From the NCBI GenBank assembly GCA_027021285.1, contig JALUUP010000496.1, positions 1 through 6,039 of the forward strand: a stretch of DNA of 6,039 nucleotides. The letters run 5' to 3'. Source of the DNA: Bacteroidota bacterium (GTDB lineage: Bacteria > Bacteroidota > Ignavibacteria > SZUA-365 > JAADGX01). The notes under the pieces were generated by a model. The model worked only from the letters and a program-made list of their open reading frames with translations. It made no database searches and had not been told where the DNA came from. Positions 1-6,039 of this stretch are shown piece after piece. A program made the translations under genes and the position numbers. The number at the start of each line of letters is the position of its first letter. Position 1 is the stretch's first letter.

Positions 1-555
1 GATGAGCTGTCCTTGTTCCTCAATCGTATATGGAAGTTCTTCCACCGTATGAGGGGCCACCCGGGGTGCGTTTTGGAGCGCGTGCCGGAACGCCCGAATG
101 AGATCGTACATGGTGACGTCTTTTAGGATCTCGTTTTCATGAAGTTCATCCTGGAGCCGAACGTCATTTTTGAAGTATCGGCGAAAGAAACGTCGTCGCT
201 GCTCTTCTTCGAGACCGCGCATCTGTTGTGCGACTTCTTTGTACCGTTTGTATTCGAGTAACCGTCGGACGAGCTCCGTTCGGGGGTCTTCCGCTTCTTC
301 CTCTTCATCCTCGTCTATCGTCGATTTGGGAAGGAGCATCCGGACTTTGATTTGCATCAGGATGGATGCCATGACAATGAATTCGCCAGCAAGCTCGAGG
401 TCCAGCATCTTCATCAGGTGGATATACTCGAGGAATTCCTTCGTAATATGCGCGATGGGAATATCATAGATGTCCAATTCGTCCCGCTTGATGAAAAAGA
501 GGAGCAGGTCGAGGGGGCCTTCGAAATTCGGAACCTTGACTTTGTATGTCGGCAT
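1..555 (-). CDS. scpA: Segregation and condensation protein A, N-terminal 185 residues (C-terminus cut by window edge)
   Basis: ScpA is the kleisin subunit that bridges the SMC heads and, with ScpB, forms the bacterial condensin-like complex for chromosome compaction and segregation. The frame is open from ATG at 555 to the window edge. The translation begins MPTYKVKVPNFEGPLDLLLF, the characteristic kleisin N-terminal signature (GPLDLLL at residues 13-19), followed by the usual helical region (ITKEFLEYI, LAGEFIVMASILMQIKVRMLLP, residues 38-76) that contacts the SMC neck. An acidic linker (about residues 81-90, almost all D and E) and a charged helical middle region follow. The family is usually about 250 residues, so the C-terminal winged-helix part lies outside the window. 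The start is three bases after the trpS stop, with a GGGG stretch about 7 bases upstream as a weak ribosome-binding site, so translation is probably coupled to trpS. scpB may follow outside the window, but this cannot be seen. Identification is firm. Confidence 0.95.
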   Translation of the reverse strand, partial: MPTYKVKVPNFEGPLDLLLFFIKRDELDIYDIPIAHITKEFLEYIHLMKMLDLELAGEFIVMASILMQIKVRMLLPKSTIDEDEEEEAEDPRTELVRRLLEYKRYKEVAQQMRGLEEEQRRRFFRRYFKNDVRLQDELHENEILKDVTMYDLIRAFRHALQNAPRVAPHTVEELPYTIEEQGQLI

Positions 556-558
556 CAA

Positions 559-1551
559 TTACCCCAGTTTCATTGCCGTGTGAACATCATCCATGGTTTT
601 TCGCGCTTCTTCGGCGGCGCGTTTTTCCCCGTCTCGCAGAATGTCCATGACCCCGTCCCGGTCGGATTCGTATCCTGCTCTGCGTTCGAGAAACGGGCTT
701 AAGAATTCGTTGATCGTCGCCGCGCATCGTTTCTTGCAATCGACACAACCCAGGGCACCGGATTCGCAGCCGGTACGGATTTCATCCACTTCGTTCGGAT
801 TGAACTTTTTATGGTACTGAAAAACCAAGCAGATGTCCGGATGACCGGGATCGTTCCTTCGCACTTTGGCTGGGTCCGTTACGGCGCCACGCAGTTTCTG
901 ACTTACCGCTTCCGGTGGATCAGAAAGCAGAATGGCGTTATTGAGCGACTTGCTCATCTTGCGATCTATGCCGTCCAACCCGGGCAGCCGCGCAAAGGAC
1001 GTCAAGAGTGGTTCCGGTTCCGGGAACACGTTTCCGTATTGATTGTTGAACCGTCGCGCAATTTCTCTCGTGATTTCAATGTGTGACAACTGGTCCTCAC
1101 CCACCGGGACGACCTCTCCCTTGTACAGGAGAATATCCGCCGCCTGTAATACGGGATATCCCAAATGCCCGTAGATGATTGATTCGATGTGGAGATCGCG
1201 TACTTGATCCTTGACCGCGGGATTCCGTTCAAGTCGTGCCTTCGTGATGAGCATGGAGAAGAGCAAAAACAATTCGGCGTGTTCTTTGACTTGTGATTGA
1301 CGGAAGACGGGGCTGCGCGCGGGATCAATGCCGCCTGCGAGCCAGTCAATGACCATATCGATGGTGTTCTGTTCCAGTTCGCTTGTGTCAGGATTTGTCG
1401 TGAGCGCGTGGTAATCGGCGATCAGGTGATAGTTGCTGTAGCTGTCTTGCAGGCGGACCCAATTTTCCAGCGCACCTGTCCAGTGGCCAAGGTGGAGTTT
1501 CCCGGTTGGTCGCATCCCGCTGAGGATTCGTTTTTTCGTGTATGTCGTCAT
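559..1551 (-). CDS. trpS: Tryptophanyl-tRNA synthetase with candidate [4Fe-4S] cysteine motif
   Basis: Class I aminoacyl-tRNA synthetase that activates tryptophan with ATP and charges tRNA-Trp in the cytoplasm. With the start at 1551 it is 330 residues, normal for bacterial TrpRS. The HIGH-type motif is HLGH at residues 20-23 (within GKLHLGHW), the GEDQ segment is at 151-154, and KMSKS is exact at 198-202. Residues 241-272 contain C-x20-C-x6-C-x2-C (Cys241, 262, 269, 272), matching the [4Fe-4S] motif of Thermotoga maritima TrpRS, which has 22 residues in the first interval. The open frame extends upstream to a TTG at 1629, but those 26 codons run through a terminator-like hairpin and are not TrpRS-like. 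MTTYTKKRILSGMRPTGKLH is the natural N-terminus. There is no proper Shine-Dalgarno sequence, only GGGA directly against the ATG. It lies between the HNH gene's hairpin and scpA; no dedicated promoter or Trp-responsive leader is evident. Confidence 0.97.
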   Translation of the reverse strand: MTTYTKKRILSGMRPTGKLHLGHWTGALENWVRLQDSYSNYHLIADYHALTTNPDTSELEQNTIDMVIDWLAGGIDPARSPVFRQSQVKEHAELFLLFSMLITKARLERNPAVKDQVRDLHIESIIYGHLGYPVLQAADILLYKGEVVPVGEDQLSHIEITREIARRFNNQYGNVFPEPEPLLTSFARLPGLDGIDRKMSKSLNNAILLSDPPEAVSQKLRGAVTDPAKVRRNDPGHPDICLVFQYHKKFNPNEVDEIRTGCESGALGCVDCKKRCAATINEFLSPFLERRAGYESDRDGVMDILRDGEKRAAEEARKTMDDVHTAMKLG

Positions 1552-1589
1552 TCCCGATGATGCTGGATAAAGAATACAGCGTAAGATAG

Positions 1590-1616
1590 AAAAAGAGGAG
1601 GAATAAATCCCTCCCC
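1590..1616 (-). terminator. Rho-independent terminator-like hairpin between the HNH gene and trpS
   Basis: Read on the minus strand, GGGGAGG (1610-1616) pairs with CCTCCTC (1595-1601), giving a 7-bp stem with one G-U pair around an 8-base loop, followed immediately by five T (1590-1594). It starts about 30 bases after the HNH stop codon and ends 39 bases before the trpS ATG. It fits an intrinsic terminator of the HNH transcript. Because trpS is on the same strand just beyond it, it could also act as a partial terminator or attenuator in the trpS leader. The U-tract is short, so strength is uncertain. On the plus strand there is no T run, so it is not bidirectional. Confidence 0.6.
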
Positions 1617-1645
1617 GCTCAATGTCCAAAACCCATTTTCATTCA

Positions 1646-2107
1646 TCATTGCAAAAAGAGATATGGACGCCACTGGTCGTCCGGAACGCCGATCGCAGTC
1701 TGAATGAACAGGAGATGAGATGGGCGGCGAGGCTGGCGCATTAAGTGCATACCGATCTCGTCGGGGTGGTGGTTCCCCTTCTTGTTATTGCACTTCATGC
1801 AAGCTGTAACGAGGTTCTCCCACGTGTCCTTGCCGCCGATGGCTTTTGGAATCACGTGGTCGATGGTCAAATCAGTGGTTCGTTTACCGCAATATTGGCA
1901 CTGGTAATTGTCGCGGCGCAGAATGTTCTTTCGCGAAAGAATAATCTTTTTCCACGGACGATGGACAAAGCGCGCGAGACGTACGATAGACGGAAAGGGC
2001 ATGGAAGAATTTACGGACCGGATCGTCCGTCCATTGCGCGTGGCGACGACTTCTGCCTTTCCAAGGTAAAGCAAGACGACGGCACGCTGGACGTTGCAGA
2101 CCATCAT
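1646..2107 (-). CDS. HNH endonuclease family protein (5' end uncertain; conserved reading extends upstream of the ATG)
   Basis: Small HNH-fold protein of the widespread chromosomal family usually annotated only as 'HNH endonuclease'; its biological role is not established. From ATG 2107 it is 153 residues. The zinc-ribbon-type HNH core is complete: CQYC at residues 70-73, the catalytic DH in IDHVIP at 83-84, Asn98 in ENLV, and CMKCNNKKG at 103-111. Metal-dependent nucleic-acid cleavage is therefore expected. The N-terminal VCNVQRAVVLLYLGKAEVV block is also typical of the family. The frame stays open upstream to a TAA near 2213, and 2108-2137 encodes VLVLNQSYEP, which matches the usual beginning of this family, yet no ATG, GTG or TTG exists in that extension. 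A CTG at 2132-2134 is the nearest near-cognate start. I give the first ATG as a conservative boundary; the true protein probably begins further upstream. It appears to be monocistronic, with a promoter at 2260-2288 and a terminator at 1590-1616. Confidence 0.85.
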   Translation of the reverse strand: MMVCNVQRAVVLLYLGKAEVVATRNGRTIRSVNSSMPFPSIVRLARFVHRPWKKIILSRKNILRRDNYQCQYCGKRTTDLTIDHVIPKAIGGKDTWENLVTACMKCNNKKGNHHPDEIGMHLMRQPRRPSHLLFIQTAIGVPDDQWRPYLFLQ

Positions 2108-2195
2108 CGGCTCATAACTCTGATTTAATACCAGGACTCGGCCCTGGAGGGGGCTAAACCGTTCGTGAAGAACTACTGAACTGAAGGCGTTGCTG

Positions 2196-2201
2196 CTCCT
2201 T
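2196..2201 (-). promoter_or_regulatory. Orphan Shine-Dalgarno-like AAGGAG upstream of the HNH gene
   Basis: The minus strand reads AAAAGGAGC here, the best ribosome-binding-site match in the 2108-2357 gap. It lies in the expected HNH leader, but no ATG, GTG or TTG occurs at the usual 5-10 base spacing; the nearest near-cognate codon is an ACG that opens only a five-codon frame ending in TAG. The surrounding frame is open and in register with the HNH protein. It may be a relic of a lost start codon, or chance. Confidence 0.3.
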
Positions 2202-2230
2202 TTCTTGTCTCGTTATGGTTGTTGGCATGA

Positions 2231-2246
2231 CCCTGCATTCACAGGG
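2231..2246 (-). other. Small GC-rich hairpin near the 5' end of the predicted HNH transcript
   Basis: CCCTG (2242-2246 as read on the minus strand) pairs perfectly with CAGGG (2231-2235) around a six-base loop. It would form about 7 bases after the transcription start predicted from the promoter at 2260-2288, where 5' hairpins can protect mRNA from decay. It is not followed by a T run on either strand, so it is not an intrinsic terminator for the response regulator gene. Confidence 0.35.
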
Positions 2247-2259
2247 GGCTCAATTAAAT

Positions 2260-2288
2260 AATATAGAAAGGGGCATGCTCATTTTCAA
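2260..2288 (-). promoter_or_regulatory. Sigma70-type promoter for the HNH gene
   Basis: On the minus strand, TTGAAA (2283-2288) and TATATT (2260-2265) are separated by exactly 17 bases, close to the housekeeping consensus TTGACA-N17-TATAAT (5/6 and 5/6 matches). The region is AT-rich and lies in the only sizeable non-coding gap. Transcription would begin near 2253, giving a leader of about 120-145 bases before the HNH coding region. A second -10-like TATAAT (2288-2293) just upstream lacks a convincing -35. In Bacteroidota the housekeeping promoter differs (TAnnTTTG), so if the host belongs there this assignment weakens. Confidence 0.55.
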
Positions 2289-2298
2289 TTATAAAATG
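2280..2298. repeat. Imperfectly spaced inverted repeat overlapping the -35 element
   Basis: CATTTT (2280-2285) and AAAATG (2293-2298) are exact inverted arms around a seven-base centre. The repeat overlaps the TTGAAA -35 box of the HNH promoter, a position suitable for a repressor operator. The arms are short and AT-rich, so chance occurrence is quite possible. Confidence 0.25.
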
Positions 2299-2357
2299 CA
2301 TGATGGGAAAATTCCTTCTCTTCGGTTTGCGCCAATGAGATGAGAGCTTGCGCAGTT

Positions 2358-3008
2358 TCAATGTATCGATGTAATTCCGTGTCGGATGGCGAGTTTCACC
2401 AGATCGGGGACGTTGCTTACACCGAGCTTTTGCATAATACGCCTCCGGTACGTCTCTACACTGCGTACCGAGATGGCGAGGGTTTCCGCGATTTCCCGAT
2501 TCGAATTTCCTTCGACGACCAGCTGGAGGATCTCACGTTCGCGGAACGTCAGGCGTTCCAGGGGGCTGACTTCATTTTGCGGCCTTTTTACCTGTGTCGT
2601 GGATACGAGCATGTCCGCGATAGCTTTGCTGACATAAGTTCCACCTCCAGCTACCTCGCGGACCGCGGCGACGACATCGCGTCCAGCGGATTCCTTCAAC
2701 AAGTATCCACAGGCGCCGGCGTGAAATGCGCGGAACACGTATTCCGGGTCGTCGTGCATGGAAAGTATGACTACCTTGGTGCGGGAAGCATTTCTCATGA
2801 TTTGGTTGGTAACTTCGATGCCGTTCAGTTCCGGCATGCTGATATCAATCAAAGCAACATCGGGTTGGTGTTCTTCAATGAATCGAACCGCTTCTCTTCC
2901 GTTATCCGCCTCGCCAACCACCTTGATGTCATTCGTGGTTTCCAAAAGGGCTCGGAGGCCGTCGCGAAGAACGGCATGGTCGTCAGCTAGGAAGACGGTG
3001 ATGTCCAT
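2358..3008 (-). CDS. NarL/FixJ-family response regulator (receiver + LuxR-type HTH)
   Basis: Cytoplasmic transcription factor expected to be phosphorylated by the adjacent kinase. With the start at 3008 it has 216 residues, normal for the family. The receiver domain (about 3-120) has the acidic pair Asp9-Asp10 (FLADDHAVLRDGLRALL), phosphoacceptor Asp55 (ALIDISMPELNG), the switch Ser83 (VVILSMHDD) and Lys105 (GYLLKES). A linker leads to a GerE/LuxR HTH at about 153-210 (LTFREREILQLV, then SNREIAETLAISVRSVETY, then KLGVSN), all well conserved. The ATG at 3008 is one base after the kinase stop, with a weak AAGAAG upstream, so translation is probably coupled. The frame can be extended to TTG 3029, but this would add seven untypical residues overlapping the kinase. 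Its target genes are not visible here; the promoter at 2260-2288 is a possible but untested target. Confidence 0.95.
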   Translation of the reverse strand: MDITVFLADDHAVLRDGLRALLETTNDIKVVGEADNGREAVRFIEEHQPDVALIDISMPELNGIEVTNQIMRNASRTKVVILSMHDDPEYVFRAFHAGACGYLLKESAGRDVVAAVREVAGGGTYVSKAIADMLVSTTQVKRPQNEVSPLERLTFREREILQLVVEGNSNREIAETLAISVRSVETYRRRIMQKLGVSNVPDLVKLAIRHGITSIH

Positions 3009-3009
3009 T

Positions 3010-6000
3010 TTACTTCTTGGCAACATCAATAAGAATCGTTGTACCCTGGCCGGGTCTCGAGTTGACCTTCAAAATTCCTCCGACAGCAAGAGCGCGCTCC
3101 TCCATGATAATCAGTCCCCAGCGTGGACGGTTGTCACTTTTAGGAGGTGACGAAGGATCAAATCCATTACCGTTGTCGATGATGTACAGGTGAACCCGGT
3201 CTTTCGTCTCTTTCACGCGAACGACGGCGGTTTCAGCTCCAGCATGCCGGGCGACGTTCGTCAGCGCTTCCTGGGTAATACGAAACAGGGCGGTTTCCGT
3301 TGCGGGCTGGAGTCTCGAATGTGGTTCAGAGCCTTCCAGATACACTTCGATTCCAGTCCGAAAGGAGAACTGCTCGCAATACCAGCGAAGGGCGGCCATC
3401 AATCCGTAGTCATCAAGCACCTGGGGCCGCAGGTCCGACATGAGATTACGGATACGCCGGGTTGTTTCTTCCACCAGTTCAAGAGCATTGTGCATGCGAT
3501 TCATAACCTCGCGGTCTGCGTAGTGTACAATCTGGTTGCGAATCAAGTTCAGGTTTATATTCAATGCCGTCAGGCTCTGGCTGACGCGGTCGTGCAACTC
3601 GCTCGCAAGTTGCTTCCGTTCCGTCTCTTCCATCTCCGCTAGGCGACGCGTCAGCGTGCGTAGTTGCGAGGTCGAGCGCGTGATCTCTTCTTCCGCCCTT
3701 TTCCGTTCGCTGATGTCGCGCCACGTCACAACAAGGCCGTTTCTGAATTTCGAAGCACGAATATCGATGTGCATATCTCCATCGCCTGATACCTCCATTG
3801 CGGATGAATTTCGGCGCAATTCGGTTTTAAAGTGCATCCCGGTTTTTACCACACTCGTGTATTGTGAAAATAGCCTCTTGTCCAACGGTTCCGGTTTCAG
3901 ATTTAGCAGCGTATTCCCGACAACATGTTCGCGGGAGAGATGAAAAATTCTGCACCCGGCGCTGTTGATGTATTCATATCGGAAATCTATGATATCCCCC
4001 TTGTTATTGTATATCGACGAAAAAATAGCAAAACCGTCCAGAAGTGTTTCCACCGAAGTACGGAATCGCTCCTCGGCTTGGAATAACTTGTTCTTCTCTT
4101 CTTCCAATTCCCGTGTTCTTTCGTGGACGCGTAGCTCCAGCTGGTTGTTGAGTTCTTCCAGCTGTGTGTACGCCTGTTTGATCTCGGCGGTACGTTTGGA
4201 TACGGTCCGCTCCAGCGACTCGGCGCGACGAACCAATGTCCGGATCCGGATGCGATATCCTGCCAGGGCAATGGATCCGATAACCAGGCTAAGGAGGGTT
4301 AGAAACCACCATTTCTTGTAAAAAGGCGGGGCCAGGTAGAATCCAAGGGTTGCTGACTCTCTGCTTTGAACGCCGTCTTCGTTGCGTGCTTTGACTTTGA
4401 ACACGTATGTTCCGGGAGGGATGTTCGTGTAATACGCGATTCGACGATCCTTTGCATCCACCCATCGCTCGTCAAAGCCTTCCAATATGTATGTGAATCT
4501 CACCTTTGAAGGGTTCAGGAAACTTAACGCGGTGTAATGAAATTCCAACTCGCCTGAACCGGCAGGGAATTCTACGGGGCCGAACATGTCGATCGGAGTG
4601 CCATTGACGTACACCTTCTCCAAGGCCAGCAAAGGAGGGCAGGTATTCTCCGGGACGCTGGCGGGGTTGACGCCCGCAATGCCGTTGATCGTTGCGAACC
4701 ACATGATCCCATCACGCGTTTTCCACGCTGCCGGTTGGTTGCCACCATTGCACTCACGACTTCGCATGCCATCTTCAATGCCATAGGATACGAAGGGGAT
4801 CTCTTCAAGTTTACCTTCGTCGTATAGAGACAGATCGGTTTTCTGAACCGTAAAGATTCCCATGTTACTGCTCATCCACAGGCCGCCTGATTCATCCTCC
4901 AGGATGGCATAGATAACGTCATTGAATAACCCCTGTTCCGTGGTGTACGAAGTGAAGGTCCCATTATGGTAGCGATTGAGTCCCCCGCCGGAAGTCCCAA
5001 TCCATAAATCACCGTTGGTGTCCTCGTGGATGCTGAACACGTGGTTGTTTGAAAGACCGTTGCTTGTCGTCAAGACCGTGAACCGCCCATTTTGATACCG
5101 GACGAGGCCACTCCCGTTGGTTCCGATCCACAGCGCGTTGTTCTTGTCTTCATGGAGCGCCCATATATCGTCGGAAGCTTTACCATTTCCAATCCTGAAG
5201 GTCATGAAACGCCCGTTTCGGTACCGTGTCAATCCTCCTTTCGTTGTCCCGATCCACATATTGCCGTCATGATCTTCCAGTATGGAAAGAACAATGTTAC
5301 TGGTGAGCCCGTCGGCGGTTGTGAATGTCTGGAACTTACCACCGTAATAGCGTACCAGTCCTTCACCGTTTGTGCCGATCCATAGAGCGCCGTGAACGTC
5401 TTCGCAGAGAGAGAGGATGCGCTTGCGGGGCGATCCGTCAGGGATCGTGATGGTTTTAATTGCTCCATGATCGAGAATATTCAATCCTCCTTCCGTACCG
5501 ATCCATAGGCGTCCCTCACGATCTTCCAGGACGACATTACAGAAATCGCTTGACAGTCCTTCCCGGCTTGAGTAAGCCAGGAATTTCCCTTCTTTCAACC
5601 GGTTTAATCCCCCACTGTTGGTTCCAATCCAGAGACTCCCTTCGCGATCTTCGAAAATGGAAAGGACAACATCGTTGGACAAACCCTCGCTTGATGTAAA
5701 ACTGTCGAAGACTTCGCGGTGGTATCGAACCAGCCCTTTGCCATCTGTACCAATCCAAAGGACACCGGAACGATCCTCAAAAAGGCTGAGGATATGCAGG
5801 TCCGGCATTATGAACCGTTCCGGAATCAAGTCTTGGTGGTCGCCATCCACTTTGAAGAGACCATGCTCGTACGTCCCGATCCAGAGACGGCCTGTTCGGC
5901 TTTCACGGATGGCAACGATGATGAAGTCGTCCAATGGTGAAGGAACATGTTCAACGCGGTTCCGGGAGAATCTGTAGAGCCCGGATTTATCCGTACCGAT

Positions 6001-6039
6001 CCACAAGGTCCCGCGGGAATCATAGCATAGAGATAAAAC
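3010..6039 (-). CDS. Membrane sensor histidine kinase with two-component-regulator propeller, Y_Y_Y, PAS and NarX-type kinase domains (N-terminus cut by window edge)
   Basis: Sensor kinase, 1009 residues visible, numbered from the first in-window codon; the frame is open to the edge, so signal peptide and first blades lie outside. Residues 1-450 are WIGT propeller blades with tryptophans at 13, 53, 95, 137, 179, 220, 262, 304, 346, 388 and 447. The last blade carries the ECNGGNQPAAW segment typical of these sensors. A Y_Y_Y domain (about 500-560; FHYTALSFLNP, YILEGFDERW, IPPGTYVFKVKA) precedes one membrane helix (about 575-595). A coiled coil (603-656) and a PAS-like domain (658-780) follow. 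The HisKA_3 motif ELHDRVSQSLTAL contains phosphoacceptor His816. HATPase_c has the N-box Asn928 (EALTNVARHAG), G1 Asp955 (IIDNGNGFD), G2 (RWGLIIMEERA) and GQGT near 996-999, so the kinase appears active. Extracytoplasmic ligand sensing, often of glycans in related Bacteroidota sensors, is inferred; the ligand is unknown. Its partner is the regulator one base downstream. An internal TTG at 6006 is not the start. Confidence 0.94.
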   Translation of the reverse strand, partial: VLSLCYDSRGTLWIGTDKSGLYRFSRNRVEHVPSPLDDFIIVAIRESRTGRLWIGTYEHGLFKVDGDHQDLIPERFIMPDLHILSLFEDRSGVLWIGTDGKGLVRYHREVFDSFTSSEGLSNDVVLSIFEDREGSLWIGTNSGGLNRLKEGKFLAYSSREGLSSDFCNVVLEDREGRLWIGTEGGLNILDHGAIKTITIPDGSPRKRILSLCEDVHGALWIGTNGEGLVRYYGGKFQTFTTADGLTSNIVLSILEDHDGNMWIGTTKGGLTRYRNGRFMTFRIGNGKASDDIWALHEDKNNALWIGTNGSGLVRYQNGRFTVLTTSNGLSNNHVFSIHEDTNGDLWIGTSGGGLNRYHNGTFTSYTTEQGLFNDVIYAILEDESGGLWMSSNMGIFTVQKTDLSLYDEGKLEEIPFVSYGIEDGMRSRECNGGNQPAAWKTRDGIMWFATINGIAGVNPASVPENTCPPLLALEKVYVNGTPIDMFGPVEFPAGSGELEFHYTALSFLNPSKVRFTYILEGFDERWVDAKDRRIAYYTNIPPGTYVFKVKARNEDGVQSRESATLGFYLAPPFYKKWWFLTLLSLVIGSIALAGYRIRIRTLVRRAESLERTVSKRTAEIKQAYTQLEELNNQLELRVHERTRELEEEKNKLFQAEERFRTSVETLLDGFAIFSSIYNNKGDIIDFRYEYINSAGCRIFHLSREHVVGNTLLNLKPEPLDKRLFSQYTSVVKTGMHFKTELRRNSSAMEVSGDGDMHIDIRASKFRNGLVVTWRDISERKRAEEEITRSTSQLRTLTRRLAEMEETERKQLASELHDRVSQSLTALNINLNLIRNQIVHYADREVMNRMHNALELVEETTRRIRNLMSDLRPQVLDDYGLMAALRWYCEQFSFRTGIEVYLEGSEPHSRLQPATETALFRITQEALTNVARHAGAETAVVRVKETKDRVHLYIIDNGNGFDPSSPPKSDNRPRWGLIIMEERALAVGGILKVNSRPGQGTTILIDVAKK
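4860..6039 (-). repeat. Tandem 126-base coding repeats (Reg_prop WIGT blades)
   Basis: At least ten copies of a 42-residue unit (LWIGT, then G-GL-RY--G-F, then a GLS-D-V-SI-ED type segment) follow in register inside the kinase gene. Tryptophan spacings are 40, 42, 42, 42, 41, 42, 42, 42 and 42 residues. The tenth copy has decayed to LWMSS and an eleventh, MWFAT, follows after 59 residues. Similarity is mainly at protein level; at DNA level the copies share only short stretches such as GATCCA or AATCCA every 126 bases on the plus strand. They form beta-propeller blades, and are not a mobile or CRISPR repeat. Confidence 0.9.

Noticed and set aside
1002..1349. Minus-strand 115-codon frame inside trpS and similar frames in other genes
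   Set aside because: These overlap confidently identified genes in other frames and encode low-complexity, arginine- and serine-rich translations with no family resemblance.
1552..1629. Upstream TTG start for trpS, giving 356 residues
   Set aside because: The extra 26 codons pass through a terminator-like hairpin and do not look like TrpRS; the ATG at 1551 gives the normal length and N-terminus.
2318..2357. TGCGC/GCGCA pairing just after the response regulator stop as a terminator
   Set aside because: The loop is about 17 bases and no T run follows, so it does not meet the pattern of an intrinsic terminator.
2340..2990. Plus-strand open frame of 216 codons opposite the response regulator
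   Set aside because: It is the antisense shadow of a well-conserved receiver-HTH gene; its translation shows no recognisable domain and no ribosome-binding site was evident.
3009..3029. Earlier TTG or ATG starts for the response regulator
   Set aside because: They overlap the kinase and add residues (MLPRSK) not typical before the DITVFLADDH strand; ATG 3008 fits the family better.
6004..6006. TTG at 6006 as the kinase start
   Set aside because: The frame is open to the window edge, and the upstream codons (SLCYDSRGT before LWIGT) continue the same propeller repeat, so the gene is truncated by the window.
4860..6039. Regular 126-base periodicity as a possible CRISPR-like or satellite array
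   Set aside because: The units are protein-level WIGT blades in one open frame, with no near-identical DNA repeats and no spacers.

Overview
The window is about 6 kb of compact bacterial chromosome of roughly even base composition. Every gene I can support lies on the minus strand, so transcription runs from high to low coordinates. Order of transcription: a large sensor histidine kinase (3010-6039, N-terminus beyond the window), a NarL/FixJ-type response regulator (2358-3008), a non-coding gap with a good promoter, a small HNH-endonuclease-family gene (1646-2107, probably longer at its 5' end), a terminator-like hairpin, tryptophanyl-tRNA synthetase (trpS, 559-1551) and the start of segregation and condensation protein A (scpA, 1-555, C-terminus beyond the window).

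Region 3010-6039 plus 2358-3008 is a two-component system. The kinase has an extracytoplasmic array of 42-residue 'WIGT' propeller blades, a Y_Y_Y domain, one membrane helix, a coiled coil, a PAS-like domain, and a HisKA_3/HATPase_c core of the NarX/DegS type. The regulator follows one base after the kinase stop codon and is its obvious partner. The sensor half resembles the hybrid two-component sensors of Bacteroidota, but the receiver and DNA-binding parts are on a separate NarL-type protein. No target operon is visible.

Region 2138-2357 holds a TTGAAA-N17-TATATT promoter pointing at the HNH gene, a small hairpin just after the predicted transcription start, and an orphan ribosome-binding site. 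The HNH gene is puzzling: the motif that I recall as the family's usual N-terminus (VLVLNQ-Y-P) is encoded in frame upstream of the first ATG, but no ATG, GTG or TTG precedes it in that open frame.

Region 1-1645 is housekeeping: trpS and scpA, three bases apart. The TrpRS carries four cysteines matching the rare [4Fe-4S] motif known from the Thermotoga maritima enzyme, with a first spacing of 20 residues instead of 22.

Organism: the propeller-Y_Y_Y kinase, weak or absent Shine-Dalgarno sequences at several starts, and moderate GC fit a member of the Bacteroidota/Chlorobi/Ignavibacteria/Kapabacteria side of the tree, but Acidobacteriota or deltaproteobacterial-type lineages also carry such kinases or trpS-scpA neighbours. 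This is a low-confidence inference. I see no mobile element, tRNA, rRNA, CRISPR array or clear sign of a new defence system; the unusual points are the TrpRS cluster motif, the HNH start and the split sensor system.
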